DNA of 50,201 nt from Bacteroidota bacterium. GTDB taxonomy: Bacteria; Bacteroidota; Bacteroidia; Chitinophagales; Chitinophagaceae. The DNA is taken from the NCBI GenBank assembly GCA_005883765.1, contig VBAQ01000001.1:1-50201 (forward strand), given 5' to 3'. Below, in pieces: positions 44,201-50,201 of this stretch (within the stretch, counting starts at the first letter, position 1; each line of letters starts with the position of its first letter). The translations under genes were made by a program, and so were the position numbers. The notes under the pieces are model-generated. The model did no database searches. It was given only the letters and a program-made list of their open reading frames with translations, and was not told the origin of the DNA.

Positions 44201-45543
44201 TACAAACTGTAATTGGTCGCACGGGCGAAGTAAGGATCATTGATACAAAGAATGATCGTTTGCTGATCACACACAATATTCCTTATGGAGCTACATTGCT
44301 GGTGAAAGACGGCCAAAAAGTAAACAGGGGAGAGGTGATCTGCACGTGGGATCCTTTTAACAACGTAGTTGTTGCGGAGCTGAACGGAACAGTAAAATTC
44401 GAGAATGTGATAGAAGGGGTAACTTATCGTGAGGAGGCCGATGAACAAACGGGTCACCGCGAAAAGGTTGTCATTGAAACCCGCGATAAAACGAAGATCC
44501 CGTCTATTCTTGTTGAAGGGAAAGAAATAAAATCGTACAACCTTCCCACCGGAAGCCATATAGTGGTAGAAGAATCTGATGAAGTGAAAGCTGGCCAGGT
44601 GATTGTGAAAATACCGCGTGTACTTGGAAAATTAAGAGACATTACAGGAGGTTTGCCACGAGTAACAGAATTATTTGAAGCAAGAAACCCCAGTAACCCC
44701 GCCATTGTTTCAGAAATTGATGGCGTTGTTACAATGGGCGCTGTAAAACGTGGCAACCGTGAGATAATTATTGAGGCAAAAGATGGGGTTACTAAAAAAT
44801 ATCTTGTTCCCCTGACACGACAGATCCTGGCACAAGATGGGGATTTTGTAAAAGCAGGTTCTCCATTGAGTGACGGTCAAATTTCACCCCAGGATATTCT
44901 TTCCATTCAGGGTCCATTTGCAGTACAACAGTATGTTGTAAATGAAATCCAGGAAGTGTATCGTTTGCAAGGGGTGAAGATCAATGACAAGCACATTGAA
45001 GTGATCGTTCGCCAGATGATGCGCAAGGTCAGTATTGTTGATCCGGGCGATACAAAATTCCTTGAAGAAGATCTTGTAGATAAATTTGAGTTTGTTGAAG
45101 AAAATGATTTTGTTTTTGATAAAAAGGTAGTCACTGTACCGGGAGAGTCTGCCAAGTTGCGCGCAGGACAAATTGTTAGTCTCCGCGAGTTGAGAGAAGA
45201 AAATTCTATTCTGCGCAGGAATGATAAAAAATTGGTAGAGTACCGGGACGCGAGACCAGCGACGTCTGCGCCTACGTTGCTTGGTATCACCAAAGCATCA
45301 TTGGGAACGCAGAGCTGGATCTCGGCAGCTTCCTTCCAGGAGACAACAAAAGTGCTGAGTGCTGCAGCTATCCAGGGCAAGTCCGATGAAATGCTTGGCT
45401 TGAAAGAGAATGTTATCACTGGTCACCCGATACCAGCAGGTACTGGTCTTCGTGAATTTGAAAACATGATTGTTGGCAGCAAGGAAGAATATGAATTATT
45501 GCAAACGACGAGAGAAGCAATGGCATTTGATGAGGAAGAGTGA
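41251..45543 (+). CDS. rpoC: DNA-directed RNA polymerase subunit beta'
   Basis: The largest core subunit of RNA polymerase, 1430 residues, complete. The N-terminal zinc finger is [23 protein letters not shown] (about residues 67-90). The catalytic Mg2+ motif NADFDGD is at residues 472-478, preceded by [20 protein letters not shown] and [10 protein letters not shown]. The second zinc site is [13 protein letters not shown], followed by the trigger-loop region [21 protein letters not shown]. The C-terminus (RGAGxxR-free, with [23 protein letters not shown]) is the usual omega-binding end. It is the second gene of the rpoBC operon and is followed by an intrinsic terminator at 45604. Confidence 0.98.
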   Translation: MAIKKENRPRPTFSKITIGLASPDSILERSYGEVLKPETINYRTYKPERDGLFCERIFGPVKDYECACGKYKRIRYKGIVCDRCGVEVTEKKVRRERMGHIKLVVPVVHIWYFKSLPNKIGYLLGMSSKKLESIVYYERFVVIQSGLRADKGQNYGDLLTEEEYLDILEALPKENQYLPDDDPNKFIAKMGAEAVHDLLARIELDQLSFDLRNAAATETSQQRKADALKRLSVVEAFRDANSRITNRPEWMVMQYIPVIPPELRPLVPLDGGRFASSDLNDLYRRVIIRNNRLKRLLEIKAPEVILRNEKRMLQEAVDSLFDNSRKSNAVKAEGGRALKSLSDVLKGKQGRFRQNLLGKRVDYSGRSVIVVGPELKLHECGLPKDMAAELFKPFIIRKLIERGIVKTVKSARKLVDKKEAVIWDILENILRGHPILLNRAPTLHRLSIQAFQPKLIEGKAIQLHPLVTTAFNADFDGDQMAVHVPLSNAAVLEAQLLMLASHNILNPQNGTPITLPSQDMVLGLYYITKGKKSTETEKVKGEGKVFYSTEEVIIAYNEGVMDLHAWIKVKANIRNTDGLLEHKLIETTVGRVIFNQHVPNEVGFVNALLTKKNLREIIGDIIKITNIPKTVKFLDDIKQLGFRTAFQGGLSFNINDLIIPEIKEELLENAKGEVDEVWDNYNTGLITNNERYNQIVDIWSRVDTRITETLIRDLSSDKQGFNSVYMMLDSGARGSKQQIKQLAGMRGLMAKPRKSGSTGSEIIENPILSNFKGGLNVLDYFISTHGARKGLADTALKTADAGYLTRRLVDVAQDVVITEEDCGTLRGIATTALKDNEDVIEPLSDRIEGRTSLHDVYEPQSDDLLAAAGDEITTEIARKIEEAGVEAVEIRSVLTCESKRGVCVKCYGKNLAAGALAQKGDAVGIIAAQSIGEPGTQLTLRTFHVGGVAGSASVESTLPAKFDGTIQYDGLRTVFTENNEGEKVQTVIGRTGEVRIIDTKNDRLLITHNIPYGATLLVKDGQKVNRGEVICTWDPFNNVVVAELNGTVKFENVIEGVTYREEADEQTGHREKVVIETRDKTKIPSILVEGKEIKSYNLPTGSHIVVEESDEVKAGQVIVKIPRVLGKLRDITGGLPRVTELFEARNPSNPAIVSEIDGVVTMGAVKRGNREIIIEAKDGVTKKYLVPLTRQILAQDGDFVKAGSPLSDGQISPQDILSIQGPFAVQQYVVNEIQEVYRLQGVKINDKHIEVIVRQMMRKVSIVDPGDTKFLEEDLVDKFEFVEENDFVFDKKVVTVPGESAKLRAGQIVSLRELREENSILRRNDKKLVEYRDARPATSAPTLLGITKASLGTQSWISAASFQETTKVLSAAAIQGKSDEMLGLKENVITGHPIPAGTGLREFENMIVGSKEEYELLQTTREAMAFDEEE

Positions 45544-45565
45544 TCCATCCGGATTGTTATTGGGA

Positions 45566-45681
45566 GGCAATAAGCAATAGGCAACTAGCAAAGTATTATC
45601 ATCAGGAGTGAGAGAAATCTTACTCCTTTTTTATTGCCAGTTTGCCTATTGCCAATTGCCGATTGTGCATTGCCAGTTAGC
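45566..45681 (+). repeat. Heptanucleotide inverted arrays enclosing the rpoC terminator
   Basis: The left arm has four 7-base units from 45566 to 45593 (GGCAATA, AGCAATA and two more). The right arm has units of the NNTTGCC type from 45632 to about 45681 (TATTGCC at 45632 and 45647, AATTGCC at 45654, CATTGCC at 45668), with one extra base at 45639. The right arm is the complement type of the left. The left arm and 45633-45660 can pair over about 25 bases with few mismatches, looping out the terminator between them. Confidence 0.82.
45604..45632 (+). terminator. Intrinsic terminator of rpoC
   Basis: The stem AGGAGTGAGA (45604-45613) pairs with TCTTACTCCT (45618-45627), with one G-T pair, closed by a GAAA tetraloop; six T residues follow (45627-45632). 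It is 60 bases after the rpoC stop. Confidence 0.9.
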
Positions 45682-45715
45682 GCCTGTTAACTGTTTCATA
45701 AAGTAAGTCAATCAT

Positions 45716-45723
45716 TATATTTG
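45716..45723 (+). promoter_or_regulatory. -7 box of the OmpH/Skp-like gene
   Basis: TATATTTG, a perfect TAnnTTTG box 37 bases ahead of the start at 45761; no clear TTG at the usual distance. Confidence 0.55.
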
Positions 45724-45760
45724 CCCATCTAATCGTGTTTATTTTGCAAAAAAGCAGAAG

Positions 45761-46393
45761 ATGAAAAATGGATTAGTTGCACTGAACGTGATACTGCTGA
45801 TCGCTGTGGGTGTTTTATTTTACCTGCATTTCAGTTCACGAAGAACTAATGCCATTACTGAGAAAAAATCAGGTCAAAAAGATTATGCAGACAAGACCGC
45901 CTCCCAGGACGGGTGTAAAATTGCCTATTTTGAAATGGATTCTGTGGCGGCAAATTTTGAAAAGGCAAAGGAGATGAAAAACGAGCTCGAAAAAAAAGAA
46001 GATAGGATCAATGAAGAGATGGGGCGTCTTCAAAACACTTACCAGCAAAAATTTGTTTTTCTGCAGCAGCACGGATCTACCATGACGAATGCCCAGGTAG
46101 AATCTGCCAAGGCTGAATTAACGCAATTGGAGCAGGGCATTAAAGATACAAAAGCAAGCCTCGACCAGGAATACAACAATTACTATGTACAGGCGCAACA
46201 GGAAATTCTTTCTATGATCCGAAAGTTTTGCGGTGAGTACAACAAGGATAAAAGATATGCAATCATAGTTTCTAACGAGCCCGGCCTGATCTTTTACAAA
46301 GACAGCACCATGGATATTACCAAGGATCTTTTGAAAGGGCTCAATGAGATGTATGTGAAGAAAAAGGCAGCCAAAAAAGAAAAAGAAAAATAA
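45761..46393 (+). CDS. OmpH/Skp-like family protein, membrane-anchored
   Basis: A 210-residue protein of the OmpH/Skp type, the periplasmic chaperone fold for outer-membrane proteins. An N-terminal helix NGLVALNVILLIAVGVLFYLHF (about 3-24) lacks a clear cleavage site, so it is probably an anchor. Then CKIAYFEMDSVAANFEKAKEMKNELEKKEDRINEEM begins the domain, followed by long tentacle-like helices (LQNTYQQKFVFLQQHG... AELTQLEQGIKDTKASLDQEY) and the closing beta strands YAIIVSNEPGLIFYKDSTMDIT. It ends with a Lys-rich tail. It is a single gene with its own promoter and a following hairpin. The substrate set is unknown. Confidence 0.85.
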   Translation: MKNGLVALNVILLIAVGVLFYLHFSSRRTNAITEKKSGQKDYADKTASQDGCKIAYFEMDSVAANFEKAKEMKNELEKKEDRINEEMGRLQNTYQQKFVFLQQHGSTMTNAQVESAKAELTQLEQGIKDTKASLDQEYNNYYVQAQQEILSMIRKFCGEYNKDKRYAIIVSNEPGLIFYKDSTMDITKDLLKGLNEMYVKKKAAKKEKEK

Positions 46394-46422
46394 ATAAACC
46401 CCACCACACGGCGGGGTTTATT
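46393..46422 (+). terminator. Terminator hairpin of the OmpH/Skp-like gene
   Basis: AATAAACCCC (46393-46402) pairs with GGGGTTTATT (46413-46422), a 10-bp perfect stem around a 10-base loop, beginning at the last base of the stop codon. The U residues lie inside the stem rather than after it. Confidence 0.6.
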
Positions 46423-46595
46423 GTGGATGATAGCTTGTAAATGGGGCTTGAAAAATAGGTGCTAACACGAACCATCTGAATACCCAGCAAATGGTATTTT
46501 CAATTTTACCCTTTTAATTTTCCGGCAGTAAGGGAAGTCGTTCGGGACTGTGTAAAAAAATAAATTACTTATCTTGAACGCTAAACCAATTCTCC

Positions 46596-48023
46596 ATGGC
46601 AGAAGAAATATTAGTTGAGCCGCAACACGCAACTTCATTTAAACGTTCGCTGGGATTGGTAGATGCGACGATGATAGTTGCCGGCTCTATGATCGGCTCA
46701 GGTATCTTTATAGTCAGCGCAGATATTACAAGAAATGTAGGAAGTGCAGGATGGTTAATAGCAGTATGGCTCATCACAGGGTTTATGACGATTACCGCGG
46801 CCGTAAGCTATGGCGAATTGAGCGGAATGTTCCCCAATGCAGGTGGTCAATATGTTTACTTGAAAGAAGCTTATAATCCACTTATTGCTTTTCTTTATGG
46901 ATGGAGTTTTTTTGCGGTTATTCAAACCGGAACAATCGCAGCCGTAGGTGTTGCCTTTTCTAAATTTCTCGCCTATTTAGTCCCTTCGGTTAGCGAAGAC
47001 CTTGTTGCTTTTAACTTAGGATTTATAAAAATTTCGCCCGCCCAGCTGGTTTCTATCGCATTGATCATTTTTCTAACGATTATTAATACCAGGGGCATTA
47101 AAAGCGGCAAGCTCATTCAAACCACTCTTACAACGATCAAACTTCTCAGCCTTCTTGGGCTGATCGTGTTTGGATTGATATTGCTGAAACCCGCAGTGTG
47201 GTCCGCCAATTGGACGAATGCTTGGAATATTCACAAGCTCAATCCCGATGGCACAGTTGAAAGTTACACCATGATCGCTGCCCTGGGCGCGATTGCAGCT
47301 GCAATGATCGGATCTGTATTTAGCTCTGACGCGTGGAACAATGTGACATTCATTGCCGGTGAAATAAAAAATCCAAAACGGAATATAGGGCTTAGTCTTT
47401 TTTTGGGAACCCTGATCGTCACGATTATTTATGTTATGGCCAACATCATGTACACTGCTGTACTCCCTCTGGATAAAATTGCTACGGCTGATAAAGACAG
47501 AGTGGCGGTAGCGGCTGCTGATGTAATATTTGGCAATGCGGGCACTATTATCATTGCCGTGATGATCATGATATCAACCTTTGGGTGCAACAATGGATTG
47601 ATCCTGGCAGGAGCAAGAGTGTATTATACAATGGCAAAAGATGGATTATTTTTTAAACCTGCAGGCGAGTTAAACAAATTTGCCGTACCACAATGGGGAT
47701 TGTGGATACAGTGCATCCTCGCATCTATACTTTGTCTTAGTGGCAAATATGGCGACTTGTTAAATATGGTGTCCTTCGTAGTCGTGATCTTTTATGTTCT
47801 CACCATTCTGGGAATTTTTATTCTTCGCAGAAGGCGTCCTGATGCGGAGCGACCATACAAGGCGTTTGGTTATCCGGTGTTGCCGGTGGTGTATATTATT
47901 TTAGGTATTTCGTTTTGTTTGTTGCTGATCAAATACAAACCCGACTATACCTGGCCGGGGTTCATCATCGTACTCATTGGTATTCCTCTCTATTTTATTG
48001 CTATCGCTGCGCGGAAAAAATAA
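46596..48023 (+). CDS. APC family amino acid permease
   Basis: A 475-residue secondary transporter of the amino acid-polyamine-organocation superfamily with about 12 transmembrane segments. LVDATMIVAGSMIGSGIFIVSADITRNVGSAGWLIAVW is the diagnostic TM1 region, with the GSGIF unwound helix. YGELSGMFPNAGGQYVYLKEAYNP (TM2-3) and SSDAWNNVTFIAGEIKNPKRNIG (around TM6) follow. The C-terminus resembles the LAT/SteT type, but the amino acid carried cannot be told. The heptose kinase gene follows after 18 bases. Confidence 0.9.
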   Translation: MAEEILVEPQHATSFKRSLGLVDATMIVAGSMIGSGIFIVSADITRNVGSAGWLIAVWLITGFMTITAAVSYGELSGMFPNAGGQYVYLKEAYNPLIAFLYGWSFFAVIQTGTIAAVGVAFSKFLAYLVPSVSEDLVAFNLGFIKISPAQLVSIALIIFLTIINTRGIKSGKLIQTTLTTIKLLSLLGLIVFGLILLKPAVWSANWTNAWNIHKLNPDGTVESYTMIAALGAIAAAMIGSVFSSDAWNNVTFIAGEIKNPKRNIGLSLFLGTLIVTIIYVMANIMYTAVLPLDKIATADKDRVAVAAADVIFGNAGTIIIAVMIMISTFGCNNGLILAGARVYYTMAKDGLFFKPAGELNKFAVPQWGLWIQCILASILCLSGKYGDLLNMVSFVVVIFYVLTILGIFILRRRRPDAERPYKAFGYPVLPVVYIILGISFCLLLIKYKPDYTWPGFIIVLIGIPLYFIAIAARKK

Positions 48024-48041
48024 TTCACCGATTTTTGCAGC

Positions 48042-49031
48042 ATGGAAAACTTTCAACGACTTTTCGATTCGTTCGCGACTTTAAAAGTGGGTGTAATCGG
48101 CGACGTAATGCTTGACACATACATGTGGGGAACAGTGGACCGCATTTCTCCTGAAGCTCCGGTACCCGTAGTACAATTGAAGGAAAAGGAGTACCGCATC
48201 GGTGGCGCAGGGAATGTTGCATTGAATTGTCATTCACTAGGATCACAGGTTTTCATTTTGTCTGTCATTGGAGATGATAACGAAGGCTTGCTCCTTGAAG
48301 AGTTGTTCCACGAAAACATGATTGATACTTCGTATCTGACAAAAAGCCCTGCCCGTGTCACGACAAATAAAACAAGAATCATCAGCCGCAACCAGCAAAT
48401 GATCAGGCTCGATGCTGAAATAACTACCGAACTTGACAAAAGCAATGAAGAATTATTGTTGCAGCAAGTCTGTTCGTTTATTCAAACTCATGACCCGGAC
48501 GTGATGATCTTTGAAGATTATAACAAAGGAATACTGACTGAAAAGGTTATTCATGAAGTGATCACCATTTGCAAGGAAGCAGGTGTTATCACCGCGGTCG
48601 ACCCTAAAAGGAAGAACTTTTTCTCATACCATCAGGCAGATATTTTTAAACCTAACCTTGGCGAAATAAAACAAGCGTTAAATCTTTTGCTTGAAGAAGT
48701 GAATGATTCCCTGTTAAGCAAAATACATCTCGAATTGAGAAATGTTCTTGAACACAGAGTTTCATTTATTACACTGTCAGATAAAGGAGTTTTTTACCAG
48801 AAAGATGGACTGGCTTCGGTCATTCCTTCCCATCTTCGCAATATCGCTGACGTATCCGGCGCTGGCGACACAGTGATTGCAGTGGCAGCTTTAGTGTATG
48901 CAGCGACGCAAAACGTTCATCTCATGGCCGAGGTAGCCAATATCGCGGGCGGTTTGGTTTGCGAAGAAGTGGGGACAGTGGCGATAGACAAGACAAAGCT
49001 GCAAAGAGAATGTGAGTTATTACTTTCCTGA
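48042..49031 (+). CDS. hldA: D-glycero-beta-D-manno-heptose 7-phosphate kinase (HldA / RfaE1)
   Basis: A PfkB-family sugar kinase of 329 residues that adds the C1 phosphate in ADP-heptose synthesis for the LPS core. LKVGVIGDVMLDTYMWGTVDRISPEAPVPVVQL and YRIGGAGNVALNCHSLG are the RfaE N-terminal signatures. The ATP/catalytic motif DVSGAGDTVIAVAALVYA lies at about residues 268-285. There is no C-terminal nucleotidyltransferase domain, so this is the separate kinase (HldA), not the bifunctional HldE. A partner adenylyltransferase must be encoded elsewhere. It overlaps the convergent DUF6498-like gene by 12 bases at the 3' end. Confidence 0.9.
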   Translation: MENFQRLFDSFATLKVGVIGDVMLDTYMWGTVDRISPEAPVPVVQLKEKEYRIGGAGNVALNCHSLGSQVFILSVIGDDNEGLLLEELFHENMIDTSYLTKSPARVTTNKTRIISRNQQMIRLDAEITTELDKSNEELLLQQVCSFIQTHDPDVMIFEDYNKGILTEKVIHEVITICKEAGVITAVDPKRKNFFSYHQADIFKPNLGEIKQALNLLLEEVNDSLLSKIHLELRNVLEHRVSFITLSDKGVFYQKDGLASVIPSHLRNIADVSGAGDTVIAVAALVYAATQNVHLMAEVANIAGGLVCEEVGTVAIDKTKLQRECELLLS

Positions 49032-49694
49032 TTGTCGTTTAAGCTGGACTATTGCTTTATTCATTAATCCTTCATAGTTCACATACACTTCGAAGACAAT
49101 TTTAACCAAAGCAAAAACCAGGATGAAAATTTTCCCTGCACCGAATGCAAGGAACATACTTCCCAGGATAACAGTCACCTGTTGCACAAATATTCGCATA
49201 TAGGGTTGAAACATCAGGATGCCCAGTGGCACTCTTCGATATTGTCCTGTCAGCAAAAATTCTGACACCGTTTTGTATCCATAGCTCAACACAAATGCCC
49301 CGATCATGATATAAGCATCACTACCGATGAGCTGCGGCCATTTAAAAAAGAAACTAAAAAAGCCAATATTGAATTGATCAGCCAGGCCTGAGACCGCAAA
49401 AAATAATCCCATTTGAATAGCGACGAACATTCCATAGTGTACGAGAAAGAACAACATAAAAAATATTCCCGATACTCTTGCCTGGTAGTTACCATTATAC
49501 CAGATATCGGTCTTGCGATAAGCAGTGGCGATTCCCATTTTTAGCAAGTTGAAAAAACCGATTATGATTGTTTCCAGGCAATACACAATAAATACTGTCA
49601 TCGGGTTCCAGTTCCAAAACCATACGCCAAATACGGGCAACAGATTTGCGACTATTAAAAAAATATCAGATTGTGTTAGTGTTCTTTTAAACAT
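49020..49694 (-). CDS. DUF6498-like membrane protein
   Basis: A 224-residue polytopic protein with about six hydrophobic segments. FKRTLTQSDIFLIVANLLPVFGVWFWNWNPMTVFIVYCLETIIIGFFNLLKM is a conserved-looking start (tryptophan-rich loop, then YCLETIIIG), which resembles the DUF6498 family. The middle has IFFMLFFLVHYGMFVAIQMGLFF and the end ILVFALVKIVFEVYVNYEGL. Function is unknown. It ends inside the 3' end of the heptose kinase gene on the other strand. Confidence 0.7.
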   Translation of the reverse strand: MFKRTLTQSDIFLIVANLLPVFGVWFWNWNPMTVFIVYCLETIIIGFFNLLKMGIATAYRKTDIWYNGNYQARVSGIFFMLFFLVHYGMFVAIQMGLFFAVSGLADQFNIGFFSFFFKWPQLIGSDAYIMIGAFVLSYGYKTVSEFLLTGQYRRVPLGILMFQPYMRIFVQQVTVILGSMFLAFGAGKIFILVFALVKIVFEVYVNYEGLMNKAIVQLKRQSGK

Positions 49695-49733
49695 CTTTTG
49701 AAAATCTTAAAAATTATTCGTTGGTAAAGTAGC

Positions 49734-49741
49734 TAATTTCG
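49734..49741 (+). promoter_or_regulatory. -7 box of the isoaspartyl peptidase gene
   Basis: TAATTTCG, one base from TAnnTTTG, 28 bases ahead of the start codon at 49770; no clear upstream TTG. Confidence 0.4.
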
Positions 49742-49769
49742 GCCACAGATTAAATACCCTTTAGCACGC

Positions 49770-50201
49770 ATGTCAAAATTCACCATTGTTATTCACGGCG
49801 GAGCAGGAACGATCCTTAGAGAACACATGACGCCAGAGCTGGAGGCCGCATACATGGACGGTCTGAGGGCTGGCCTGGATGCAGGTTATGGCGTGTTGCA
49901 CGAAGGTGGTGCCGCTGTGAATGCGGTTAAAGCTGCGATTGTTGTGATGGAAGATAATATTCTCTTCAACGCAGGCCGGGGTTCTGTATTTACGAAAAAG
50001 GGCGTACAAGAAATGGATGCTGCGATCATGAATGGAGCAACTCTTGAAGCCGGCGCTGTGGCGGGCGTTCGCAATGTGCGTAATCCTATCATGCTGGCAA
50101 CGGAAGTAATGTTGCATAGCAACCACGTTTTTTTAAGCGGCAAAGGCGCCAATGACTTTGCGATTAAGCAGGGAGTAAAGCTCGAACCTGATGAATATTT
50201 T
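49770..50201 (+). CDS. Isoaspartyl peptidase / L-asparaginase (partial, C-terminus outside window)
   Basis: The first 144 residues of an Ntn-hydrolase of the plant-type asparaginase family (IaaA-like). FTIVIHGGAGTILREHMTP is the typical start, then GGAAVNAVKAAIVVMEDNILFNAGRGSVFTKKGVQEMDAAIMNGATLEAGAVAGVRNVRNPIMLATEVM, matching the family through the region before autocleavage. The catalytic threonine (in a GTVG-like motif near residue 180) lies beyond the window. The enzyme cleaves beta-aspartyl dipeptides, including the beta-Asp-Arg released from cyanophycin. What follows it downstream is not visible. Confidence 0.92.
   Translation, partial: MSKFTIVIHGGAGTILREHMTPELEAAYMDGLRAGLDAGYGVLHEGGAAVNAVKAAIVVMEDNILFNAGRGSVFTKKGVQEMDAAIMNGATLEAGAVAGVRNVRNPIMLATEVMLHSNHVFLSGKGANDFAIKQGVKLEPDEYF

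Overview
The window is a stretch of ordinary chromosome from a member of the Bacteroidota, most likely the Chitinophagaceae or a close relative. The evidence is the promoter style (-7 boxes of the form TAnnTTTG, with a TTG about 19-21 bases upstream in the clearest cases), sparse Shine-Dalgarno sequences, the pheT / coiled-coil gene / zapA / rny order, free-standing heptose-7-phosphate kinase, a glycine-zipper lipoprotein, DUF6496 and SWIB-type basic proteins. I see no phage, insertion sequence, plasmid gene, CRISPR array or rRNA.

Layout. 1-497: 5' part of a Tat-exported class V aminotransferase (minus). 702-3338: cyanophycin synthetase. 3412-3650: two tRNA-Gln genes (anticodons TTG and CTG), each followed by an unusual hairpin made of degenerate 7-base units. 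3781-9208: minus-strand nucleotide-sugar operon (DegT aminotransferase, UDP-glucose dehydrogenase, UDP-xylose synthase, UDP-HexNAc dehydrogenase, RmlC-like epimerase). 9329-11280: Kdo transferase and a convergent conserved hypothetical. 11472-13760: thymidine kinase, then ccmB, ccmC and a CcmD-like gene. 13840-21376: glutamate dehydrogenase, a LolA-like exported protein, two very basic proteins (DUF6496 and SWIB) flanking a serine hydrolase, a CDF metal exporter, and a WYL regulator with DinB. 21549-24817: a three-gene minus-strand operon of unknown function (membrane protein, gluzincin-like protease, membrane protein). 25166-30259: short-chain dehydrogenase, glycine-zipper lipoprotein, an operon of ornithine cyclodeaminase-like / threonine dehydratase-like / nucleoside hydrolase genes, and gluconokinase. 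30384-37022: pheT, coiled-coil protein, a lone secretion-tail-like ORF, zapA, a frameshifted rny, rplS and a helix-hairpin-helix protein. 37285-46393: rpoB, rpoC and an OmpH/Skp-like gene. 46596-50201: amino-acid permease, heptose kinase, DUF6498-like membrane protein, and the start of an isoaspartyl peptidase.

How the genes fit together. Envelope polysaccharide and LPS precursor supply (UDP-GlcA, UDP-Xyl, UDP-HexNAcA, Kdo transfer, heptose phosphorylation) is a recurring theme. Cyanophycin synthetase near one end and an isoaspartyl peptidase at the other suggest nitrogen storage and recovery. Core information genes (pheT, rplS, rpoBC, two tRNAs, zapA) make up much of the rest.

The most unusual signal is non-coding. 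Intergenic spaces next to the tRNAs, between ccmB and ccmC, between rpoB and rpoC, and after rpoC carry arrays of degenerate heptanucleotides. Several are arranged as inverted arms that can fold into long hairpins, and the one after rpoC encloses an intrinsic terminator. Other points of note are a 5-base-deletion-type frameshift in rny, a CcmC without a visible WWD motif, and a tandem 16-base repeat that forms the end of the ugd gene. All calls are by eye from the sequence; no database search was run.
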